DNA of 17,979 nt from an uncultured Lachnospiraceae bacterium (GCA_910588125.1 CAJUPI010000064.1:1-17979), one strand, 5' to 3'; positions 1 to 6,853 are shown, counted from the first letter of the stretch. Notes: generated by a model from the sequence alone, not told the origin. Translations and numbers: made by a program.

Positions 1-45
1 TTCTCGCAAAAATCAGTGATTTTAGGAATTCTTGATCCCGAAACC

Positions 46-128
46 GGAAAAATCAGCAGACCCTTTCCCGCCGCTTCCCGCTCCTTTTTCCATGGCGTAC
101 CTTCTGAGAAAATTAGCTTAATGACATT
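46..128 (-). repeat. Interspersed intergenic repeat, copy A
   Basis: Read on the minus strand, this begins AATGTCATTAAGC and continues through a GGTACGCC segment, then the core GGAAAAAGGAGCGGGAA, and ends in GGTCTGCTGATTTTTC. The same order of blocks recurs at 3178-3259, 10607-10688 and 17927-17979. Copy A differs from B and C near its end, where it has AAAGGGTC instead of AAATGGTC. It lies in the gap upstream of the PD-(D/E)XK gene and points away from it. Its function is unknown. Confidence 0.8.
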
Positions 129-178
129 GTGGATATGACTGTTGTTTTCTTAACAATTTTCCTAGCAATAAAAATTCC

Positions 179-207
179 TTGCCCCTCCCACTTTCTCATG
201 ATATAAT
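179..207 (+). promoter_or_regulatory. Predicted sigma-A-type promoter for the 356 gene
   Basis: A TTGCCC -35 (179-184) and a perfect TATAAT -10 (202-207) are separated by 17 bp. Transcription would start near 213-215, giving a leader of about 140 nt before the ATG at 356. No other gene lies between, so this promoter should drive the PD-(D/E)XK gene and possibly the genes after it. This is predicted from consensus only. Confidence 0.55.
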
Positions 208-289
208 ACATTCAAAGCAATGATTTCTGCGGTCAGGCCCGTCCGGGGTGAAGACCGGTTGTGCAGCTAAGCTGTGTCTTTGAAGGTTC
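208..289 (+). other. Possible structured 5' leader element
   Basis: The segment can close on itself. TTCAAAG (211-217) pairs perfectly with CTTTGAA (278-284). Inside, CGGTC (230-234) pairs with GACCG (253-257) around a CCC-GTCC-GGG mini-hairpin, and CAGC (264-267) pairs with GCTG (271-274) around a TAA loop. The layout is an outer stem with two internal hairpins, between a good -10 box and the gene at 356. I do not recognise a riboswitch or known RNA family. A start site near 214 would remove part of the outer stem, so the fold is tentative. Confidence 0.3.
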
Positions 290-355
290 TTATCTTTCTA
301 TCTTGAAATCCTGCTTTTACATTCACCAAACAAAAAGAAAAGCAGGAGGAGATGG

Positions 356-1309
356 ATGGGAAATAACCAGAAAAATATTGAAATTTTCTGGCATCCTGGG
401 TTTTATGGAGCGATAGAGATAGAATTGATCTCAAATAAGGGGATGTTTGAATTTCAGAGAGAATATCAATTAGGCAAACAACCGTTCAGAATGGATTTGC
501 TGATTATCCGCAAGAAGTCAAAGGTATTGGTAGAAAACGAAATCGGACATATTTTTAAAAAGTATAATATCATTGAGTATAAGAGTCCAGGAGACAGCTT
601 GTCTATAGATGATTATTACAAAACCGTAGGATATGCGTGTTTGTATAAAGGATTAGGAGACACGGTAAATCAGATACCAGCAAAAGAGCTGACGGTGTCT
701 GTTTTTCGGAACCGGTATCCGAGAGAGTTGTTTCGATCACTGAAAGAGGAAGATTTTATCATAGAAGAGCGGTTTCCCGGGATTTATTACATTAGCGGTC
801 CCATTCCATTTGAAACACAGATTATAGTGACAAATGATCTGGAGGGAGAAAAGCATAAAAGCTTGCGATTGCTTTCCCCGGATGTACAAAAAAGAGATGC
901 CAAAGCGTTTATAAGAGAAGCAGCGGAATGGAAAGAACCAGGAGACAGAAATAATATTGAGGCAGTTTTGCAGGTGAGTATTGCAGCAAACAGGGGTCTG
1001 TATGATGAGATAAGGAGGGAGTCTGGAATGTGTGATGCGTTGAGGGATTTGCTGAAAGAAGAAATTACAGAAGCCAAGGAAAAGGCCAGGCAGGAGGGCT
1101 GGCAAGAGGGAATACAGGCGGGAAAACAAGAAGGAAGGAAAGAGGGAATAAAAGAGGGAATAAAAGAGGGGATTAAAGAGGGGATTAAAGAAGGAAAACA
1201 AAAGACTTTATTTAGAAACAATCAAAAATTTGATGACGAACATGACGTGGACTGCAGAGCAGGCTATGTCAGCTATGAGTATCCCGGTGGAAAAATGGGA
1301 GATTTATAA
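356..1309 (+). CDS. PD-(D/E)XK nuclease-like (Rpn/PDDEXK-type) protein with frameshifted C-terminus
   Basis: This resembles the large clostridial family of PD-(D/E)XK nuclease-fold proteins (Rpn / 'PDDEXK transposase' type), which are often numerous and of unknown physiological role. The nuclease core is visible as D47 in RMDLLII, then E74 and K76 in the IEYKSP motif, followed by a YYKTVGYACLYKG helix. Residues 237-280 are a charged helix ending in repeated EGIK units. AGGAGG at 344-349 sits 6 nt before the ATG; the overlapping ATG at 352 hits a stop after four codons. The last residues (from about 285) do not look like the family. Reading the +1 frame from about 1211 gives a family-like tail (LLETIKNLM ... 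WTAEQAM ... PVEKWEIY) that ends at a TAG at 1320-1322. A one-base insertion in the TTATTTA stretch probably truncated an original protein of about 321 aa. The gene is A-rich compared with the genes after it. The catalytic core looks intact. Confidence 0.75.
   Translation: MGNNQKNIEIFWHPGFYGAIEIELISNKGMFEFQREYQLGKQPFRMDLLIIRKKSKVLVENEIGHIFKKYNIIEYKSPGDSLSIDDYYKTVGYACLYKGLGDTVNQIPAKELTVSVFRNRYPRELFRSLKEEDFIIEERFPGIYYISGPIPFETQIIVTNDLEGEKHKSLRLLSPDVQKRDAKAFIREAAEWKEPGDRNNIEAVLQVSIAANRGLYDEIRRESGMCDALRDLLKEEITEAKEKARQEGWQEGIQAGKQEGRKEGIKEGIKEGIKEGIKEGKQKTLFRNNQKFDDEHDVDCRAGYVSYEYPGGKMGDL
1139..1198 (+). repeat. Five tandem 12-bp units encoding (K)EGI repeats
   Basis: Units at 1139-1150, 1151-1162, 1163-1174, 1175-1186 and 1187-1198 follow the pattern AAAGAGGGRATW; the last has decayed to AAAGAAGGAAAA. 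The first two are identical to each other, as are the third and fourth. Each unit encodes four residues, so copy-number changes by slippage keep the reading frame. The repeat ends about 12 bases before the inferred frameshift of the host gene. Confidence 0.85.
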
Positions 1310-1361
1310 GGCAGAGCTGTAGAACAAAAGATTACTGTGTCAAGGTCAGGGAGGAAGAGAG

Positions 1362-1613
1362 TTGACAGGCGGGATTATTGAAATGGATGTTCATGGCATG
1401 AACGGAGAGCAGGCATGTGAGGCAATCCTGAGACAGGTGCATGCAGCAGGAAATGCAGTGTATCGGATTCGTGTGATCCATGGATTTCATGGCGGGACAA
1501 GAATTCGCGGTATGATTCGGGAAGAGTTCGGTTATGAGCGGGAGCCGAAAGTGAAGCGCCTGGAGATGGGGACGAATCAGGGAATTACCGAGCTGATATT
1601 ACGAGAGTTTTAA
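1362..1613 (+). CDS. Stand-alone Smr (MutS2 C-terminal-like) domain protein
   Basis: This 83-residue protein is essentially one Smr domain, the fold found at the C-terminus of MutS2. It shows the DVHGMN motif (residues 9-14), the VIHGFHGG motif corresponding to the HGxGxG loop (38-45) and a closing beta segment (LEMGTNQGITELIL). Smr domains in other proteins bind or nick nucleic acids, including collided-ribosome mRNA. What this one acts on cannot be told from sequence. The chosen start is TTG at 1362 with AGGGAGG at 1348-1354, 7 nt upstream. The first ATG, at 1383, has no good binding site and would begin directly at the DVHG motif. The gene starts 39 nt after the inferred original stop of the preceding gene. 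Confidence 0.72.
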   Translation: MTGGIIEMDVHGMNGEQACEAILRQVHAAGNAVYRIRVIHGFHGGTRIRGMIREEFGYEREPKVKRLEMGTNQGITELILREF

Positions 1614-1681
1614 ATTCGGGTAAAGCAGGAGAGAAAGGCGCCAGCAGGATTCTTGCAGGTACTGGCAGAGAGGATACAGAT

Positions 1682-2455
1682 ATGAGAATTTTGTTTATCC
1701 GGCATGGGGATCCAGACTATGTAAATGATACATTGACGGAAAAAGGACACAGGGAAGCAGCGCTTCTGGCAGAGATGGCGGAGGAGCTGGAATTGGGAGA
1801 CTGCTATCAGTCGCCTTTGGGAAGGGCGCAGGCGACGGCAGCTTACAGCCTTAAGAAACTGGGGAAGAGGGCGGAAGTTCTGGATTGGCTGAGAGAATTT
1901 CCTGCTAAGGTAGATCTCAATCAATCGGAGGAGCTTAAGAGAGCATATAATGATACCCGGATGGAGGGAGAACGTTACAGTATGCGTATAGCCTGGGACA
2001 TGCTGCCGAGCTATCTGACCGGACATTCCGAATATCTGGATCGGAAGCTCTGGCGGGAGTCGGAGGCGGCACGGTGCAGTGATTTGACGTGGACTTATGA
2101 TAAGGCAGTGACAGGATTGGACAGGCTTTTGGAATGTTATGGATATGTACGGGAGGGGCTTCATTATCGCGTGGTGACGGAAAATACGCAGACGATTACT
2201 TTTTTCTGCCATTTTGGGATAACTTGCGTGCTGTTGTCTCATTTGTGGAATGTTTCTCCTTTCGCTTTATGGCACACTTTGGCGCTGGCGCCAACTTCGG
2301 TGACGGAAGTGGTGAGTGAGGAACGGGAACAGGGGATTGCCTGTTTCCGGGGGCTGCGGTTGGGAGATATTTCCCATTTGTATGCAGGACGAGAAAGGCC
2401 ATCATTTTCGGCCAGATTTTGTGAAACTTTTGGGAATAGAGAGCAGAGACATTAA
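1682..2455 (+). CDS. Histidine phosphatase family protein (phosphoglycerate mutase-like)
   Basis: A 257-residue member of the histidine phosphatase superfamily, whose members transfer or hydrolyse phosphate through a phosphohistidine. The hallmark RHG motif is at residues 7-9 (nucleophile H8). SPLGRAQ at 44-50 supplies the second pocket arginine (R48), and H177 in the FFCHFG motif is the usual second catalytic histidine. A central region of about 60 residues (roughly 100-160) is longer than in the smallest members and probably forms a lid that sets specificity. The substrate cannot be inferred. The ATG has AGAGAGGA at 1667-1674, 7 nt upstream. The gene lies 96 nt before the aldolase on the same strand, so it could belong to the downstream transcription unit, but nothing in its sequence links it to that pathway. 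Confidence 0.82.
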   Translation: MRILFIRHGDPDYVNDTLTEKGHREAALLAEMAEELELGDCYQSPLGRAQATAAYSLKKLGKRAEVLDWLREFPAKVDLNQSEELKRAYNDTRMEGERYSMRIAWDMLPSYLTGHSEYLDRKLWRESEAARCSDLTWTYDKAVTGLDRLLECYGYVREGLHYRVVTENTQTITFFCHFGITCVLLSHLWNVSPFALWHTLALAPTSVTEVVSEEREQGIACFRGLRLGDISHLYAGRERPSFSARFCETFGNREQRH

Positions 2456-2551
2456 AGAGTAAAAGAATAAAAAGTATTAAAAACAGTAATTTATGAACAG
2501 AAGCTTCAAGAGTAAACGGAAACCGAAAGCAGCAGAACAGGGGGAAGCAGA

Positions 2552-3160
2552 ATGGAAACATGGTCGGAATGGAAACAGGCGGTTCTGAAAACAGCGAAAA
2601 AGGCATATCGCGAGAAGCTGATGGCGGGAACCAGCGGAAACATGAGTGTTTTTATTCCGGAGAAGGAGTATATGATTATTACTCCCAGCTCTTATGATTA
2701 TGAAATTATGGAAGAGAAAGATATCGTGGTGACGGATTTGGAGGGAAATGTGATTGAAGGCTGCCACCGGCCTTCTTCGGAATGGCGGATGCATGCAAAG
2801 ATATATAAAAGTCTGCCTCATGTCCGGGCCATAGTCCATACACATTCGCCTTATGCTACCAGTTTTGCGGTGAATCATCAGGAGATCCCGGTAGTACTGA
2901 TAGAAATGATCCCTTTTTTAAAAGGAAAGCTGGAGGTCAGTGCATATGCAGAGCAGGGGAGTGCGCAGGTAGGCTTGAATGCTGTGGAGATTCTGCAGCG
3001 AAAGAACGCCTGTCTGATGGCGAACCATGGTGTTGTGGCGGTAGGTGAGAGTATTGAGTCTGCCTATATCAACAGTGTCTATGTGGAAGATACCGCGAGG
3101 ATTTATCACATGGCAATAACAAGTGGGAAGCCAGTGGTGATTCCTGGTTATGAAGAGTAA
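2552..3160 (+). CDS. Class II aldolase/adducin family sugar-phosphate aldolase (probable 5-deoxyribulose- or methylthioribulose-1-phosphate aldolase)
   Basis: This 202-residue protein belongs to the zinc-dependent class II aldolase/adducin family (L-fuculose-1-phosphate aldolase, RhaD, AraD, MtnB). Visible features are the phosphate-binding AGTSGN loop (25-30) and TPSS (44-47), the catalytic glutamate E77 in RPSSEWRMH, the zinc ligands H96 and H98 in VHTHSP, and H159 in MANHGV. The family either cleaves 1-phosphoketoses to dihydroxyacetone phosphate plus an aldehyde or, as in MtnB, dehydrates methylthioribulose-1-phosphate. The neighbouring mtnA-type isomerase makes such a 1-phosphoketose, and no downstream mtnC, mtnD, mtnW or mtnX genes are present, so aldol cleavage (DHAP-shunt type) is favoured over MtnB activity. 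AGGGGGAAG lies just upstream of the ATG. A repeat copy separates it from the dehydrogenase gene. Confidence 0.82.
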   Translation: METWSEWKQAVLKTAKKAYREKLMAGTSGNMSVFIPEKEYMIITPSSYDYEIMEEKDIVVTDLEGNVIEGCHRPSSEWRMHAKIYKSLPHVRAIVHTHSPYATSFAVNHQEIPVVLIEMIPFLKGKLEVSAYAEQGSAQVGLNAVEILQRKNACLMANHGVVAVGESIESAYINSVYVEDTARIYHMAITSGKPVVIPGYEE

Positions 3161-3177
3161 GCAAAAGATAAGGGTAC

Positions 3178-3259
3178 AATGTCATTAAGCTAATTTTCTC
3201 AGAAGGTACGCCATAGAAAAAGGAGCGGGAAAAGGCCGAAAATGGTCAGCTGCTTTTTG
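3178..3259 (+). repeat. Interspersed intergenic repeat, copy B
   Basis: It begins AATGTCATTAAGC 17 bases after the aldolase stop. It contains GGTACGCC and the core AGAAAAAGGAGCGGGAA (one change from the other copies) and ends GGTCAGCTGCTTTTTG, just before the dehydrogenase ribosome binding site (GAGGAGG). It is nearly identical to copy A over its first 38 bases. The copy fills most of the gap between two genes of the same predicted pathway, in the same orientation as transcription. Confidence 0.82.
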
Positions 3260-3276
3260 TTGAGGAGGAGAGAGCA

Positions 3277-4338
3277 ATGAAAGGCATTTATTTTCAGGAA
3301 GGGAGAGCCACGTACCGGGAGGATCTGCCGATGCCGGTGCCTGCGGAAAACGAGAGCCTGATCCGTATTCTCTATACAGGGATCTGCAATACGGATCGGG
3401 AGATATTAAAGGGTTATCGCCCTAATTTTCGGGGAGTCATGGGACATGAATTCGTGGGGATTGTGGAGATGTCTTCCGATCCATATTGGATTGGCAGACG
3501 GGTAGTTGGTGAGTTAAACGCCGGCTGCGGCCACTGCATCTATTGTCGCACCGGCCGGGAGAAGCATTGCCCAGAGCGGAAGGTGATCGGTATGGACGGG
3601 AAGGATGGCTGTTTTGCAGAGTATATGACGCTGGCCACACATCTGCTTCATGAGGTTCCTGATGGCTTGCCGCTCAAGCAAGCGCTTCTGACGGAGCCGC
3701 TGGCTGCTGCTCTGGAGATTCCGCAACAAGTGCACATTTTTCCGGATATGGCTGTTGCAATTATCGGTGACGGGCGGCTGGCATACCTAATAGCTTCCGT
3801 GCTGCATCTTGAGGGAGCAGAATTAACGATCATTGGCAAGCATCCAGATAAGCTGGCGCGATTTGCTGATTTTGGCAAGACCCGGTTGCTAAAACAGATG
3901 TACGGCGATCGTTTTCAAGCTCAGACAAACGGCAGAAAGGATTTGGAAAGTACCAATTCGGAGCAAATCAGCCAGGGACAAACAAGCCAGGAGCAAGAAG
4001 CTTTTGAGGTGGTAGTGGAAGCGTCCGGTTCCCCTTCCGGACTAAAGCTGGCATCCGGATTGGTACGCAGACAAGGAATAATCGTTTTGAAAAGCACGTA
4101 TGCCGGGACTGTGGAAGTGGATATGAGCCAGTTTGTGGTGAATGAAATTACGATTAAAGGCAGCCGCTGCGGTCCTTTTTTGCCGGCTCTGCGACTGTTG
4201 GAGAAGCGGTTGGTGAAGCTGCCGGCAGCGGAATTTTATGAATTGAAGGATTGGGAGAACGCGTTTGCTTCAGAAGCATTTAAGGCAGGATTTGTGTTGG
4301 AGGAGGAAGGCAATAGAAGCTTAATGCAAAGCTTTTAA
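3277..4338 (+). CDS. Zinc-dependent medium-chain alcohol dehydrogenase (MDR family)
   Basis: A 353-residue medium-chain dehydrogenase. Catalytic zinc ligands are C37 (GICNTD) and H57 with E58 (GHEFVG). Four structural-zinc cysteines are at 84, 87, 90 and 98 (CGHCIYC ... HC). The second half is a Rossmann domain with a dinucleotide loop near IIGDGRLA (162-169). Residues about 216-241 are a polar, Gln/Ser-rich insert (NGRKD ... ISQGQTSQEQ) between the Rossmann strands, which looks like a surface loop expansion. The substrate is not determined by sequence. Its place between the aldolase and mtnA (17 nt before mtnA) suggests that it reduces the aldehyde released by the aldolase (acetaldehyde or methylthioacetaldehyde) to the alcohol, regenerating NAD(P)+. 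A polyol dehydrogenase acting on a sugar intermediate is the main alternative. The ribosome binding site GAGGAGGAG precedes the ATG. Confidence 0.82.
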   Translation: MKGIYFQEGRATYREDLPMPVPAENESLIRILYTGICNTDREILKGYRPNFRGVMGHEFVGIVEMSSDPYWIGRRVVGELNAGCGHCIYCRTGREKHCPERKVIGMDGKDGCFAEYMTLATHLLHEVPDGLPLKQALLTEPLAAALEIPQQVHIFPDMAVAIIGDGRLAYLIASVLHLEGAELTIIGKHPDKLARFADFGKTRLLKQMYGDRFQAQTNGRKDLESTNSEQISQGQTSQEQEAFEVVVEASGSPSGLKLASGLVRRQGIIVLKSTYAGTVEVDMSQFVVNEITIKGSRCGPFLPALRLLEKRLVKLPAAEFYELKDWENAFASEAFKAGFVLEEEGNRSLMQSF

Positions 4339-4355
4339 TCAGGAGGAGCGTTAAC

Positions 4356-5420
4356 ATGAATGAATTAAAGCAGGTTACCCACATAGACAATGTAAAGCTG
4401 GGGGAAGACAAAGCTTCGGTGAGGATTTTGGATCAAACACAGTTGCCAGCCAAGACGGAATATCTGACATTGCGGACGCCGGAGGATCTCTATGATGCAA
4501 TTTTTGAATTAAAGGTAAGAGGGGCGCCGGCTATCGGTATCTGCGCCGGCTTTGGTATTTACATCCTGGCACGCACGATAGAGGCGAGGAATTATGATGA
4601 TTTTTACCGGCGGTTTTGCGAATATCGGAGATATCTGGATTCTGCACGGCCGACGGCGGTCAACTTAAGCTGGGCATTAAACCGTATGGAGCGTGTGGTT
4701 ATTGAACACAGGGAGTTGGAAGTTGCCAGGATTCTGGAGCTGCTGGAGAGGGAATGTATGGCAATTCAGCACGAGGATCAGGAAATGTGCCATGCGATTT
4801 CCGAATATGGGCTTTCACTGCTCAAAGACGGCGACGGGATTCTCACCCACTGTAATGCCGGTCCGCTGGCCACTTCCCAATATGGGACGGCACTTGGTCC
4901 GCTGCTTTTGGGAAAGGAGCGGGGGATGGAGTTCCATGTGTTTGCTGATGAGACCCGGCCGCTTTTGCAGGGGGCGCGCCTGACATCCTATGAGCTGCAG
5001 AAGGCGGGCGTTGATGTGACGCTGATCTGCGATAATATGGCTAGCCTGGTGATGAAAAACGGCTGGGTGCAGGCATGCTTAGTGGGCTGTGACCGGGTGG
5101 CCGCCAACGGTGATACGGCAAATAAAATCGGCACCAGTGGGGTGGCGATTCTGGCCAGGCATTACAGGATTCCCTTCTATGTACTTGGCCCTAGCTCCAC
5201 CATTGATTTGAGCCGTAAGACCGGTGAAGATATCGAGATTGAACTGCGAAGTCCGGATGAAATCAAGAAGAAATTCTATCAGCATCCGATGGCACCCGAA
5301 GAGGTAAAATGTTATAATCCGGCTTTTGATGTGACCGATCACACGCTGATCACTGCTATCATAACAGAAAGAGGGATTTGTTACCCGCCTTATACAGAAA
5401 GCCTGGCAAGCTTTGGATAG
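4356..5420 (+). CDS. mtnA: S-methyl-5-thioribose-1-phosphate isomerase (MtnA-type; may also act on 5-deoxyribose-1-phosphate)
   Basis: MtnA interconverts 5-methylthioribose-1-phosphate and 5-methylthioribulose-1-phosphate in methylthioadenosine salvage; related enzymes do the same for 5-deoxyribose-1-phosphate. The protein (354 residues, a normal family length) has the diagnostic motifs in order: VRGAPAIG (54-61), THCNAG (164-169) with catalytic C166, DETRPLLQGARLT (198-210), the catalytic aspartate D246 within GCDRVAANGD, NKIGT (256-260), and PAFDVT (322-327). This separates it from the eIF2B-type and ribose-1,5-bisphosphate isomerases of the same fold. The gene has AGGAGG just before its ATG, lies 17 nt after the dehydrogenase, and is followed by the nucleoside transporter genes. 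The rest of the classical methionine salvage set (mtnK, mtnW/X or mtnC, mtnD) is absent. Confidence 0.93.
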   Translation: MNELKQVTHIDNVKLGEDKASVRILDQTQLPAKTEYLTLRTPEDLYDAIFELKVRGAPAIGICAGFGIYILARTIEARNYDDFYRRFCEYRRYLDSARPTAVNLSWALNRMERVVIEHRELEVARILELLERECMAIQHEDQEMCHAISEYGLSLLKDGDGILTHCNAGPLATSQYGTALGPLLLGKERGMEFHVFADETRPLLQGARLTSYELQKAGVDVTLICDNMASLVMKNGWVQACLVGCDRVAANGDTANKIGTSGVAILARHYRIPFYVLGPSSTIDLSRKTGEDIEIELRSPDEIKKKFYQHPMAPEEVKCYNPAFDVTDHTLITAIITERGICYPPYTESLASFG

Positions 5421-5485
5421 TTGCCAGGATGAGAAAAGCAATTTTATCCCGGCAGCGGAGATTTCATGCAGGGATTAAAAAATCC

Positions 5486-5514
5486 TTGTATTTTGTCGGA
5501 ATTCGTAGTACAAA
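5486..5514 (+). promoter_or_regulatory. Possible weak internal promoter before the BMP gene
   Basis: The 135-nt gap before the transporter contains TTGTAT (5486-5491), a 17-bp spacer and TACAAA (5509-5514), about 40 nt upstream of the BMP start. The match is partial in both boxes. The gap is much longer than most others in the cluster, so separate expression of the transporter is plausible but unproven. Confidence 0.22.
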
Positions 5515-5555
5515 TAAAGAGTAATCATTATACCAGAAAAGGAGATAACAGGATT

Positions 5556-6773
5556 ATGAAAAAAATGCTATGCATGATTATGGCTATGGCTATGGCAGGC
5601 TCCCTGCTGGCGGGCTGTGGCGGTTCTTCTCAGGAGGCTCCGGCGACTACGGCGGCGGCAAAGACCGAGGCACAGGAAAAGCCGGAGGAATCGGGCGAGA
5701 CTCCGGCAGAGGAGGCGTCAGGCGGCGAGACGGCAAATGATGCTTTGAAAATTGCTATCGTCAGCAGCCCTTCCGGTGTGGATGACGGCTCTTTTAACGA
5801 AGATAATTACAACGGAATTCTGGCCTTTATCGAATCCCATCCCGACGCAACGGTGACACCAGTGCGTGAGGAGACCGGCGATACGGCTGCTGCGGTACAG
5901 GCGGTACAGGATATCGTGGCTGATTATGATGTGATTGTGTGTTGCGGATTCCAGTTTGCGGCGATCGGGGCAATTGCCAATGACAACCCTGATGTGAAGT
6001 TTTTGCTGGTAGATTCTTATCCCAGTGATGCCGAAGGGACTGAGGTTTCCTGTGACAATGTCTATGCCATGCAGTTTAAGGAGCAGGAGAGCGGCTTTTT
6101 TGCCGGTATGGCGGCGGCCCTGGAGACCAAGAGCGGCAAGGTGGCGGTGGTCAACGGAATTGCGTATCCATCCAATGTAAATTATCAATATGGCTTTGAG
6201 TCCGGTGTAAATTATGCGAACGCCAAATTAGGCGCTTCGGCAGAGGTGGTGGAGATCGCTTCTTATGCGGGTACGGATGTGACCAACACCAATGTAGGAG
6301 GCAACTATGTAGGCAGCTTTGCTGATGAGGCAACTGGCAAAGTGGTAGGCAAGGCACTGATTGATGAGGGCTGTGATATTATCTTTGTAGCGGCGGGCGG
6401 TTCCGGTAATGGCGTGTTTACTGCAGCTAAGGAAGCGGCGGGCGTGAAGGTAATCGGCTGTGACGTCGATCAGTATGATGATGGTGCAAATGGCTCAGAA
6501 AATATCATCCTGACTTCCGGTTTGAAGGTGATGGGCATGAATGTGGAGAAACAACTGAATGCGATTGCTGATGGTAGTTTTGCCGGCGGTAATGTTTTGC
6601 TGGGCGCCGATACGGATTCTACCGGATATGTAAAGGCGGAGGGCCGTAATCAGCTTTCTGCAGAAACCATTGAAAAGCTGGATGAGGCATATGTACTGGT
6701 CAAGGACGGAACGATCGTCCCGGCAGCTAATTTCAATGAGATCCAGCCAGATGATTTTCCAGGATTGAAATAA
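5556..6773 (+). CDS. BMP-family ABC transporter substrate-binding lipoprotein (nucleoside-type)
   Basis: This is the extracellular binding component of a BMP/PnrA-type importer; characterised members bind purine or other nucleosides. I chose the ATG at 5556, not the in-frame ATG at 5466, because AAAAGGAGATAA lies just upstream and it starts a clean lipoprotein signal: MKK, a hydrophobic stretch, then the lipobox LLAGC with lipidated C21. The mature protein begins with an Ala/Glu/Thr-rich linker (about 23-64) and continues into the periplasmic-binding fold starting LKIAIVSSPSG. The family-type DDGSFNEDNYNG segment follows, where the family aspartate/Phe-Asn patch contacts the ribose and base. 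Length is 405 residues, slightly long because of the linker. It heads a binding protein-ATPase-permease-permease block. A hairpin after the gene probably lets it be made in excess over the membrane parts. The ligand is inferred to be a 5'-deoxynucleoside from context only. Confidence 0.9.
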   Translation: MKKMLCMIMAMAMAGSLLAGCGGSSQEAPATTAAAKTEAQEKPEESGETPAEEASGGETANDALKIAIVSSPSGVDDGSFNEDNYNGILAFIESHPDATVTPVREETGDTAAAVQAVQDIVADYDVIVCCGFQFAAIGAIANDNPDVKFLLVDSYPSDAEGTEVSCDNVYAMQFKEQESGFFAGMAAALETKSGKVAVVNGIAYPSNVNYQYGFESGVNYANAKLGASAEVVEIASYAGTDVTNTNVGGNYVGSFADEATGKVVGKALIDEGCDIIFVAAGGSGNGVFTAAKEAAGVKVIGCDVDQYDDGANGSENIILTSGLKVMGMNVEKQLNAIADGSFAGGNVLLGADTDSTGYVKAEGRNQLSAETIEKLDEAYVLVKDGTIVPAANFNEIQPDDFPGLK

Positions 6774-6800
6774 TGGCGATCGTCATCCGATGAGCTCCAG

Positions 6801-6853
6801 AAGACCGGCTTGTAGGTTTTGAAAGCAGATACCTATAAGCCGGTTTTCTGTTT
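6801..6853 (+). terminator. Intra-operon hairpin/partial terminator after the BMP gene
   Basis: A 14-bp stem (6804-6817 with 6831-6844; one G-T pair, otherwise perfect) closes a 13-nt loop and is extended by three more pairs. It is followed directly by TTTTCTGTTTT. It sits 30 bases after the binding-protein stop and about 50 bases before the ATPase start. Such hairpins commonly terminate part of the transcripts, or protect the upstream mRNA, so that the binding protein exceeds the permease. Confidence 0.78.

Noticed and set aside
229..267. GGTCAGG...CCGG stretch resembling the tip of SRP RNA
   Set aside because: The matching AGCAGC side of the SRP symmetric loop and the GGAA tetraloop are absent, so it is not a signal recognition particle RNA.
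737..1221. Two minus-strand reading frames rich in Phe/Pro/Ser opposite the PD-(D/E)XK gene
   Set aside because: They are the antisense of the EGIK repeat and nuclease domain, give low-complexity Pro-Ser-Phe-Ile protein, and have no good ribosome binding site.
2456..2551. Search for a sigma-54 (-24/-12) promoter near the salvage genes
   Set aside because: TGGCAC occurrences in the window lie inside genes and lack the TTGCA element at the right spacing; nothing convincing precedes the aldolase or transporter genes.
5466..5555. Upstream in-frame ATG for the BMP gene
   Set aside because: The 30 extra residues would sit before the lipoprotein signal sequence, while the ATG at 5556 has its own strong ribosome binding site and starts the signal peptide properly.
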